DNA of 64,000 bases from Bifiguratus adelaidae. Lineage: Eukaryota > Mucoromycota > Endogonomycetes > Endogonales. Within the stretch, counting starts at the first letter, position 1. Each line of letters opens with the position of its first letter. Under the pieces are notes generated by a model, which made no database searches, was not told the DNA's origin, and saw nothing but the letters and a program-made list of their open reading frames with translations. The stretch lies in contig MVBO01000025.1 of the NCBI GenBank assembly GCA_002261195.1, positions 94,114 to 158,113 of the forward strand. The letters are read 5' to 3'. Below are positions 55,909 to 64,000 of this stretch, in pieces. Both the position numbers and the translations under genes were made by a program.

Positions 55909-57526
55909 CTACTCCTCGTGACGGTCGGCATGTCGTTCAGGAACCGGAGATGATGCGTGCAGGGCTATGCCAGCATCATCGACGATCGGTACGTCGTTCC
56001 ACTCGTCGTGTGCGCCCTGCGAATTGTTGGATGAGGTTTCGGGGAGATGGTCAGTAGATGTACTTTTGTGCGCTTGCTCGGGACCTTCGTAGTCTGAACT
56101 GTCGAGCGGGCTTTCCACGTGATCAGAATCTACGGTGAGCTCGACTGTATGCGCTTGCTCTTCAGCCACTTGCGGCTCCTCTCCAGCTTCCTCCACTTGG
56201 TCACCATAGTCAAATTTGCACACCGGACATAGACTAGACTTGGTGCTGAGCCAATCATCGACGCACGCAGAACAGAAACCATGTCTACAGGGCAATAGGC
56301 GAACAATGTTGGGCTCTGCAATGGAAGCTGCTTCAAGATCTTCGCCTAGTCCCGATGGTCTTGACGCTGACCTGAAATCGTCCACTAGAATCGCAATTAG
56401 CCAACAGTGAACACTGTCTCGTCATCAACTCACGACATATAGGACAGGTGGAATTCTTCACTTTGGCAGGATCGTAAACGATCAAGGGAAACTTGGTGAT
56501 ATCCGCCGTTTTGAGGACTTTCAATTTTAGTTCAGCGCGAGCCATAGCTGCTTGTCGTCTTGCCACTTCTGAAGCACGAAATTCTCGTTCGCGCTGCCTC
56601 CAGTAGCGTGGATTCCATCCATAACGATGGATACCATAGTAAAGACCGATTGCTAGCATGACCGGCGTCAATACGATCGTCCCTGCAAACAACGCCTCTA
56701 CTTACCAACGAGAATGAGGACCGACAGGACAATGGTGACATTGAACCATATTCCAATCGTGGAAAGATTGGATGTTTGCACCAGCGTAGCCGACAAGAAA
56801 AAGTAGAGAATACCATTTTGCGCGCGTTGAGGATACACCGATTGCATCGCCGATGTCAATTGCGTCCCTAGTGAATTCATAAACAAGACGATGGGCAAGG
56901 TAATGCCTTGAGTGGGTGTAATGTCGTTGTCTGTCTGGTTAAAGGTACTCGAGTCATTCATACTCATAGTCGCGTAGGTATCAGCGATAAATATGCCACT
57001 TAAATTGAAGGGCGCCTGGTGCGACACATTGACGGCCGTATGGTATATGGTTGAGAAGGGGCAAAAGCCACGCTGAGTGACAACGGCAATAATCGGCTCC
57101 GCAAGTAATGAAGGATCGACCGGGAGTGTAAGCCGATTATTGGCAACAACATCAGACCAGGTATTGTTCGGTGGACAACCGGTATCAAAATCCAGCATGA
57201 TACCCTATTCAACCGAGGTTTCCGCGTTAGTCGTACTGCTGGCCATGTCGAGCACAAAGCAGCTGCTTACCACAAAGCTTTGTCCGGGGTCGACGGTAAC
57301 TGTCACCAAGTCTTGTCCACCCGTCGCTATCCACACAAGTCAGTCGTTACCGCTCGAGTGTCAACATGAACCTCTTCTTCTACTCACGCGGATTCCCTGT
57401 TTGCAAAGCTAAGTATTGTCCTTGGCTCTCAAACGCATATCGTAGCTGGAAAAAATAGCTTGACCCTCTCACTATCCCACTGCACCATAGCAGGACGAGT
57501 ACCAGTGCAGCAAGCATGTCAAGCAT
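55909..57526 (-). CDS. PA-TM-RING ubiquitin ligase
   Basis: Starts with a signal peptide (MLDMLAALVLVLLWCSGIV) at 57526. A lumenal protease-associated-like region follows with several N-glycosylation sites (NNT, NVS, NLS, NDS, NQT) and PIIAVVTQRGFCPFSTI. Then one membrane helix (IWFNVTIVLSVLILVG), a second hydrophobic stretch (GTIVLTPVMLAIGLYYGI), and a cytosolic RING: NSTCPICR across an intron to IVRLLPCRHGFCSACVDDWLSTKSSLCPVC. The tail is acidic. The order matches the RNF13/GRAIL-like endomembrane E3 family, which sorts membrane cargo. Whether the second hydrophobic stretch is membrane or part of exon joining is uncertain. About four introns. Confidence 0.85.
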
Positions 57527-57612
57527 AAGGAGTGAGAGCGTTCAACTCCATTTTTATCCCGCGGGATTTGTTCCAAAATGGAAATGGCCATTAGCCACAA
57601 CGCCCCATTGTT

Positions 57613-60147
57613 TTAAGTGGCTCGATGCATTACACCCAGTACACGCAACAACATATCCATCTTACTGCCTCTCTTTGATTCTCCCAACAAGCCACATCCT
57701 ATACGAAGTTGCGCTTTGCTGAGTTGACTGACCTCGTCTCGGGTAATGGGACCCGAAGCCGTGGAGGTGGGAGCAACAAGCCGTCTGAAATCGTTTTGGA
57801 GGATGTTTTGTATACACAGCTTGTACTGCTCGCCTGCAAAAGTTTTGAGAGTCTGAGCATTCTCTCGCGCTTTTGACGACAAGGGTAGCTGTAATTTGCG
57901 GCACAAAATCTTGATCTTTTTGTTGCTGAAACAGTCGATGCGATGGGGTGCTAGTTGTCGAATAATTTGGGATCGAGGCTCAACATCGTCTGAGGGGGGA
58001 CGTGAAGCTTTGAGTTTGCTGTACATTTTGAAGCGTTTGACTAGCGCTGCATTGTTGACAATCTCTTGTGAAGGCTGGTAAAGGATACTTTCTTCTTCAT
58101 CGTCCTTTTCCAACATTTCCAAATCTCGTCGGGAGATGCGCTTGAGCTTGGAGAGCAATGGCATTTCCTTGTCGGGGGCCGATAAATAAGTCATTTGTCG
58201 ACGTCGCATGGTCTTGTAATTAGCGATAATGTCCCCATCCGTCTGCGGCAGTTCGCGAAGGTTATAGTGTACATCCCACTCCTGTGATGAGGCTGGGTCC
58301 AAATCGATCGGTTCGGTTTGCCTAATCTTGTTAACGGTCGAATAAGAGTCGAGGACGTATTGTGTCATGGGAAGATAGGGATTGAAGGTGGGCTCTTCAG
58401 CAACAAAAAAGTCGCTGCTTGACTTTTCGAGTTCATCGGTGACATTGACATCTGGTACCGCCTCTACAAAAACATCCATTTGTTGCCGTTTGGCTCGTGT
58501 CTCGAAGGATATCCGAAGTGTTTGCTTTGGATACTTTTCCGTCACCGCGTCCAACACATTGCTCAACAGTTGAAGCGATGTCTTAAACGCCTGTTGACCA
58601 ATCGTCGAATTGCCAAACAATCGCGCGTCCATTTCGTCTAGTGAGATGTATTGAAAGCCAAAGATCCTGGCCGTGTTGTGAAAAGCGACAAAGACGCCAT
58701 CCATATGTCCGATTCGGACCTGAAAGCTATATCGACCGCGTCAGAGATCAGGTTGATACAATGATCAGATGGTCATTACCTGTATTTGAGAAAGGCAGAC
58801 CGCATCATGTCATAGTATTCTCGTTCAAAGGACTCGTAAAGTCCATGTGATCGTTTGAGTTGGTATCCTTGGTATTCCTGCAGTAAAAGATGCGTCAGCC
58901 AGTGCTATGGCCCCAGATTCACGCACTATGACACTTACCATGTAATTTCGTTGATCCAGCCGAACAGGTACGACTGCACGCGTTTTGAGATCAAACACCT
59001 TGTTTGGTAAGCGATCGTCTTGACAATCCAATTGTGAGCGCAATAAAAAGTTGGCAATCTGTCCAGACAGGTTGGCACAATAATGCAACTCGCCTGCGGA
59101 TGAACGTTACCTTGCCATAGGCATAGGATTCAGGCTGCTGTCGCCGATCATCCGATAGAGCATCCGAATTTTCCTTTCTGTACAGTTGAAACTCTTCAGG
59201 ACTTAGCGTCAGCATCTTTTCCATGGATCGTCCCTACGCAAATTTTGTTAAGATCATCCAGTAACAGGCAGTACCACTTACCAGGACAGACAAGATTGTT
59301 TCATTGACGTCGTTACTCTTGTCGACATCTACCGCATAAACACCATCATTGTATCGCAAAAAGATGGACGCTGGCGCTCGAGAAGCCCGAGTAAAATTGG
59401 TCGATTGATCAGCAAAAGCACTGGATAGGGATGATGTATTGACAGGTTTCCAGCCCGAGATCAAAAAGTAAAAGTGGGAAAGGACGGCTGACATGGATGA
59501 CGTTGATCCTACGTACTTTTTATCTTGCCTTTTGGCCATGGACCATAGGTTCTAGAGTCGTTGAGTGTAAGCATCCATAGCGGATCAGGCAAAATCCCGT
59601 TCACTTGCCTTGTCTTGGGAGGATGTAATGTAAGGCGCTAATACATTGTAATCGAATTCGGATGGAGGACAAATGTGCCGCAGATAGGGATCGTAATTGA
59701 ACACTTTGGATCGTGGATCTTGAAGATAATGTACACCAGGGCTGCAGCGATACGTGAGCTTAAGGATCAGGCGCATGGCTAAATACTCACTTGAAGAGGA
59801 CACGGTCAAGATTATGGGCCAATTGGCTTATTTTTGGCGACACCGTGGGCTCCACGCCTAGACAACGTCAGACAAGCATACCATCGAGCCTTACACTACT
59901 CACGTTCATAGAGTAACCGCTTTGGATGGATCGTTGCATACTCGGACAAGGTAGACTGAGGTGTCGGGTGGTTGGCTTTTAATCGGTCGTAAAAGATAGA
60001 AGCGCTTTCTCGCGCAGCAGCGGTCGTCCCTAGCGCACTACCACTCACACCCTCTCTCCTAATACCTTCCACCTCCTCCTTGACCCTTCCAGCCACGCCA
60101 TGCAACCTCCGAACCAGACACCGAGGACAGCGATAGAGGTTGGCCAT
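57613..60147 (-). CDS. PET127: Pet127-like mitochondrial RNA-processing protein
   Basis: Starts MANLYRCPRCLVRRLHGV at 60147, an Arg-rich presequence without acids. Pet127 runs in order: AHNLDRVLF, GVHYLQDPRSKVFNYDPYL, EFDYNVLAPYITSSQDK, KKYVGSTSSMSAVLSHFYFLISGW, FLRYNDGVYAVDVDKS, NFLLRSQLDCQDDRL and VFDLKTRAVVPVRLDQRNYM, the last carrying the D..EVK-like nuclease fold of the PD-(D/E)XK type. A long C-terminal part (from ~58700) is lineage-specific: DPASSQEWDVHYNLRELPQ and a helical end. In yeast Pet127 trims 5' ends of mitochondrial transcripts on the inner membrane. About eight introns, edges partly placed. Its start is 33 bases from the divergent TOM6-like gene. Confidence 0.9.
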
Positions 60148-60180
60148 GTCTAAGCCACAGCCCATTCCTCTCTTTCCCGC

Positions 60181-60354
60181 ATGTCTGGCAAGCGACAAAT
60201 CAAGGATAACGAGTCTGCCTTTGCACGCTTTGTGCGTACCGAGATCACAGCGCCCGAGAAGCGACAAGGCAACATCAACATTGCCATCTCTCTGACGGTG
60301 TTTACGGGTGCCATTGTGTTTTTGAGGAATTTTGGCGATCTCTTGGCGGTCTAA
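60181..60354 (+). CDS. Tom6-like small outer-membrane protein, 57 aa
   Basis: Single-exon 57-residue frame: MSGKRQIKDNESAFARFVRT, a basic amphipathic cytosolic part, then NINIAISLTVFTGAIVFLRNFGDL, one membrane helix with RN-F-D at its end, ending LAV. The layout (short soluble N-terminus, one C-terminal helix, R-N after it) resembles Tom6/TOMM6, which stabilises the TOM40 import complex. It is too short for standard gene callers. It is divergent from the Pet127-like gene with a 33-base gap between start codons. The identity is tentative; the reading frame itself looks real. Confidence 0.6.
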   Translation: MSGKRQIKDNESAFARFVRTEITAPEKRQGNINIAISLTVFTGAIVFLRNFGDLLAV

Positions 60355-60617
60355 AGGTAAAGGAGAGCTCACGTTCAACGGCTGCCTTTCGTTAACTCTT
60401 GCGTCTAGATGGTGATGCGCGTTCTTTCATAGAACTGTAGTAACATGTTATATATAATCGTGAATCTCGCGTTCAAACAATACACGCACTACTGGACATC
60501 CAATCATGGATGCATTTGCACCCTGTAAAGGATAAGCATAAGCGCGCTCTTTTTCCACAAAAAGTGTATATATCATCTACATGGTCTACGATACATCTAT
60601 GTGTGTCTATTATACAT
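60355..60617. other. Convergent 3' region
   Basis: Tom6-like and P4-ATPase genes converge here. T-rich and ATGTTATATATAATCG (60445-60460) suggest 3'-end signals. Confidence 0.5.
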
Positions 60618-63600
60618 CTATAGGACAATGCCCTTGATTTGAGCATCTGCCTCTTTTTGCCATGCGGCCATGATCGCCGGATTCTTCTCGGCAATTTGGA
60701 ACTCGCGCAACGCATCGGTGGAGAAGAAGCGTTTGATGAGAAAAAAGGGTATCGAGACGAGGTAGCAGATGGCGCAAGTGATGATAACGATGGCCCAAAA
60801 GCTTGGATTTCGGGCCGTGTAGATGAATGCGCCGTGTACAGCGTACTCTCGAGAGTACTTGAGGGGATAGGCAAAGTTGTAAATGATTTGATACAGTAAG
60901 AAGGCGCCAATCTCCAACCAAGCAGTGATGTGCGTTAAAAAGGTTTGATTGTGGTTCTCCACGTACGCAATCTTGGTGGTGACGACAATGACGACGGAAA
61001 GGTATCCCATGACGCCGACGGTATAAATTTGCGGCGTACCGAGACTACCGAATTCGAGCTCGACGTTGAAGCTTCCCATGGTAGCTAAAGGCACCAGAGC
61101 GCAGACGATGGCGTGCACCCAGGCGGTCAGAATCCATTCAGCGAAAATGGCCAGATTGAAGGCTCCGTTGCGTTGTCCGATCCGGTACCGCTCTGGATTG
61201 GCAATCAAGGTGGCCCGCTTGAGATCTTGCTCAAAGATGCCGAGAAAGATGACAGGCAGAGATGAAAAGAGGGTATTGTACATGCTGAGCGTCCAACCTT
61301 CGTAGAGACTTGTTCCCGTGAATCCATCAAAGCATTGATACACCGCCTGTGTCATATAAAAGACCATGCACTTGTAAAAGGTGCCCAGGACAAAGGTCGA
61401 CACACGTATATAGGACCAATGGCCATGAACAAACAGCAAGGTGCACAAGAATCGAAACTGCCCAATGGAGTAATCGGCCGATCGAGCCGCTTGCATGCCT
61501 TCCTTGCCAGCGATGCCAATACCGACATGAGCTTCTTGGATCATGGCAATATCGTTGCCTCCGTCTCCAATTGCCAATGTCACCGCCTTGGGTACCGTCA
61601 CCCGCATAGAGCGAACCACCAGTGCCTTTTGAGATGGACTGACGCGACAACAAATGACGGATTCGCAAAGGCAACCAACTCGGCAAAATAAGCTCATCAG
61701 CTCCGTATCGTCCTCCAACTGTCCCAACGTGGCACCATCGACGACCAGAACGGTATGAGATACCTTGGCATGGAGGGTACTCAACGCATGCGTCAGGACA
61801 TCCGGCAAATTCATTTCGCGATCCAGAATGATGACTTTGGAATCATCGCGAATCAACTTGCACGAATGCCCGATATTAATCGCGGTCTCCCGCTTGTCGC
61901 CCGTCAACATCCAAATCTTCATGCCGGCTCTACGTAAGCGATCGATAGCATCGGGTACGCCCTGTTGCAATTTGTCTTCAATGGCGGTGGCACCGGTCAA
62001 GCGCATATTGACCTCGATGTCTTCGGCCACTTGCTCGACCCTAATCTGTCGATCGCGTAGCGCCATATTGGCTTCGGTATAGGCACGATTCCAGTGGGTA
62101 TATTCTTGCGGACTGAGGAACCGATGGGCGTACAGGAGCGTTCGTAAACCGTCGGTGGCGAATTGCTGGATGTGTTGCAATGTCCGAGCGTATTCCCAGG
62201 CTTCATCCCCTAGAGGCGGATCGCGGTAGGCCGCAGCCGAGGCAATGGGATCGACGTCGCCCACCACCTCATCCATCGTCGACGCTGTTTGATCGATGCC
62301 CTCCTTGTCATGATTGGGCTTGAGCACCCGCTCGAGGATCGTCGTATCGGCACCTTTACACAACAGGACGATGCGTCCGTCGGGTAAACGTACAATGACA
62401 GACTGTCGCTTCCGCTTTGACGTGAACTCGATAAGGTCGAGAATTTCGAATGTGTGCTTGACTTGCGCATCTTCATGGGTGGAGCAGACAACGAGCTTCC
62501 GATGCGATCGTTCCAGCACCACGAAACCGAGTTCCTTGGCTGCTGATACCAGAGCGTATTCGTCAGGGCTAGCCGCCTGATACTTTAGGCTACCGTCGGC
62601 GGTCACCTCAGGCAGGACTGTATGACAGAGTGCAATGGCGAGAAGAAAGAAGCGAGCGCGCTGAACAAAGGGCGTCTGGTTGGCCCCGTCATGTATCTGA
62701 GTCTGAAGCGAAACGGTCGCCCCTAAGGACGTCGGTCTGGGATGACGATCAGGCACCAACTCTGAGGGTGACAAGGATCGAAGCAGCGAAGCATCTTTGC
62801 GCACCGACTTGCTATCGGCGCTGAACACCTCCGTCACGTCGCTCTCGTTAGACGTCATCATCGGTCGCCGACTTGTCTTGACTTGCGCCAGCTCGGCTCC
62901 CCCCATGGCGGTCACCAGTTCCACCTCTTCGCCGCCCACCGGAGAAGGATGCCGGTACCAATGTTCCTTGACCTGATGAAGACTGTGGCGGAGTGTATCG
63001 CGGATCGAACGCCTTCGTCCAGGTGTATCGATGGCGATGGTGTGACTCCATTTTATGGAGACGTTTCCGCCATCCTTTACCTCTTGCCATTCGGCGTCTG
63101 CCATCCTTTGCTCCTCGTCCACGGCCGGCGAGCGAGAGGCCGTCGGCTGCTCTTCGTGCACATAGGCCCAACCGCCCACACTGCACTTTCGGAATTGCAT
63201 CACATTGTCGGTCAGTGTACCGGTCTTGTCGGAAAAGACAATGTCCACCTGGCCCAATTCTTCATTGATCGTCGACGTCAAGGCTCGAGCAGGTGTCCCT
63301 TGCACAGGATGATCATCGCCCGTCTGGGGTGGGTCATAGTACATGGTCACGTCCTGTCCGATAAAGTATGCCTGAGCAAGCTTGACAATTTCCATGGTGA
63401 CGTAGAGAGAGATGGGAATGACGGTGTTGAAGAGGATGATGAATTGAAACACGGTCTGAGCCGGATCTTGAGTATGATGGACGAGATCGAGATACCACAT
63501 TCGGGTGATGTTCTTGTGTTGCCAATTAAGAGAAAGACCGGTGAAGATACCCGAGAGAAGGATGAGGAAGGTGAAGATGATGATGATGACCTTGTTGACT

Positions 63601-64000
63601 TGACGTTGAAGGGTAGGCGCTTTGGTGCGGATGTTGCGGTTGGCATTCTGTCGAATCTTTGTATCCTCGCCGGTGGAAAGGATGAGTCCGTGAACGCAGT
63701 GAGTGTTACGCAGCAAGGTACCACGAAGGAGAATGTTTTGCACCGTCAGGGGTAGGCGTTTTCCGGAAGGCTCCTCGAAATACCCATCGAAATTGTAGAG
63801 GTCATTGTTCGGTGTTTCGGTACCGACGATACCCGTCAGGGTGGACAGACCTTCGGGCGACGCAAACCCAACCTGTGGTAACCTCGGCGCGAGAGCACTC
63901 CGCTGCTTGAGGTTGGTCTCACCGTCCAGGGCAGCGGTTTCCACATGACATTGCTCGTCAGCATTGGACGACCAGAGGACCAAGACATCGGCGGGAATCC
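60618..64000 (-). CDS. P4-type phospholipid flippase ATPase (5' end beyond the window)
   Basis: Partial: the start lies beyond 64000; 1,127 residues are visible in one exon. Motifs in order: actuator-domain ALDGETNLKQR, membrane helix with IPISLYVTMEIVKLAQAYF (P4-specific PISL in place of PEGL), phosphorylation site VFSDKTGTLTDNVMQ (D is the acyl-phosphate residue), nucleotide-binding YQAASPDEYALVSAAK and LLCKGADTTI, then MLTGDKRETAINIGHSC, AIGDGGNDIAMIQEAHVGIG, and the C-terminal helices with FDGFTGTSLYEGWTLSMYNT. P4-ATPases flip phosphatidylserine or related lipids to the cytosolic leaflet with a Cdc50 partner. The short C-terminus and spacing suggest a Dnf3/ATP10-like member, but that is inference. 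Confidence 0.95.
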   Translation of the reverse strand, partial: IPADVLVLWSSNADEQCHVETAALDGETNLKQRSALAPRLPQVGFASPEGLSTLTGIVGTETPNNDLYNFDGYFEEPSGKRLPLTVQNILLRGTLLRNTHCVHGLILSTGEDTKIRQNANRNIRTKAPTLQRQVNKVIIIIFTFLILLSGIFTGLSLNWQHKNITRMWYLDLVHHTQDPAQTVFQFIILFNTVIPISLYVTMEIVKLAQAYFIGQDVTMYYDPPQTGDDHPVQGTPARALTSTINEELGQVDIVFSDKTGTLTDNVMQFRKCSVGGWAYVHEEQPTASRSPAVDEEQRMADAEWQEVKDGGNVSIKWSHTIAIDTPGRRRSIRDTLRHSLHQVKEHWYRHPSPVGGEEVELVTAMGGAELAQVKTSRRPMMTSNESDVTEVFSADSKSVRKDASLLRSLSPSELVPDRHPRPTSLGATVSLQTQIHDGANQTPFVQRARFFLLAIALCHTVLPEVTADGSLKYQAASPDEYALVSAAKELGFVVLERSHRKLVVCSTHEDAQVKHTFEILDLIEFTSKRKRQSVIVRLPDGRIVLLCKGADTTILERVLKPNHDKEGIDQTASTMDEVVGDVDPIASAAAYRDPPLGDEAWEYARTLQHIQQFATDGLRTLLYAHRFLSPQEYTHWNRAYTEANMALRDRQIRVEQVAEDIEVNMRLTGATAIEDKLQQGVPDAIDRLRRAGMKIWMLTGDKRETAINIGHSCKLIRDDSKVIILDREMNLPDVLTHALSTLHAKVSHTVLVVDGATLGQLEDDTELMSLFCRVGCLCESVICCRVSPSQKALVVRSMRVTVPKAVTLAIGDGGNDIAMIQEAHVGIGIAGKEGMQAARSADYSIGQFRFLCTLLFVHGHWSYIRVSTFVLGTFYKCMVFYMTQAVYQCFDGFTGTSLYEGWTLSMYNTLFSSLPVIFLGIFEQDLKRATLIANPERYRIGQRNGAFNLAIFAEWILTAWVHAIVCALVPLATMGSFNVELEFGSLGTPQIYTVGVMGYLSVVIVVTTKIAYVENHNQTFLTHITAWLEIGAFLLYQIIYNFAYPLKYSREYAVHGAFIYTARNPSFWAIVIITCAICYLVSIPFFLIKRFFSTDALREFQIAEKNPAIMAAWQKEADAQIKGIVL

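Noticed and set aside
62883-63755. 290-residue plus-strand frame opposite the P4-ATPase
   Set aside because: Antisense shadow of a clearly conserved ATPase frame; composition is rich in His/Arg as expected from the reverse strand.

Overview
The window is nuclear DNA of a fungus. Most genes carry short introns of about 45-65 nt with GT..AG ends. The gene set includes fungal or fungal-type proteins: a DASH-complex Duo1, a Pet127-like mitochondrial protein, an SPX-type phosphate transporter and a Pho85-type cyclin. A eL28 gene, a TMCO3-like antiporter and a lone GATA finger of the STPMWRRGP type fit an early-diverging (zygomycete-grade) lineage better than budding yeast. I infer this lineage; I cannot prove it from the window.

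Layout. 0.5-2.6 kb: a Pho85-type cyclin and prohibitin-1. 2.9-12.3 kb: a nitrogen-scavenging cluster with an NCS1 permease, a hydantoinase A/S-methylthiohydantoin-desulfurase-like fusion, ureidoglycolate lyase, allantoicase and OHCU decarboxylase, that is, three of the enzymes that take urate products to glyoxylate and urea. 12.6-18.3 kb: a membrane-anchored unknown, an FHA (SNIP1/Pml1-like) splicing protein, a TMCO3-like cation/proton antiporter and a ZNRD2-like zinc-ribbon protein. 18.5-22.1 kb: a decayed inverted duplication holding tRNA-Thr(TGT), its relic, and two frameshifted copies of an unknown gene. 22.5-25.1 kb: an O-methyltransferase and an RNF126-type ubiquitin ligase.

26.2-35.8 kb is a gene-poor island. 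It contains a complete Tc1/mariner element with one nonsense codon, a fragmented Ty3/gypsy element, and the remains of a second Tc1 end. The DNA around them is packed with the heptamers TACAGTA and TACTGTA (about 84 by hand count, about 1 expected by chance). These are exactly the scars that a Tc1 element ending in CAG..CTG would leave when it excises from TA with a 3-nt overhang. I propose that the island is a footprint field made by repeated insertion and excision.

36.9-64 kb is dense with housekeeping genes: a 52-aa unknown, an SPX phosphate transporter, Duo1, malate dehydrogenase, a DUF427 protein, BCKDH E1-alpha, a USP37-like deubiquitinase, a GATA-finger protein, SF3B3, ribosomal eL28, a PA-TM-RING protein, a Pet127-like protein head-to-head with a tiny TOM6-like gene, and a P4-ATPase cut by the window end. 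Exon boundaries given as exact positions were read by hand from splice signals and frame; where I say unresolved, only the gene span is offered.
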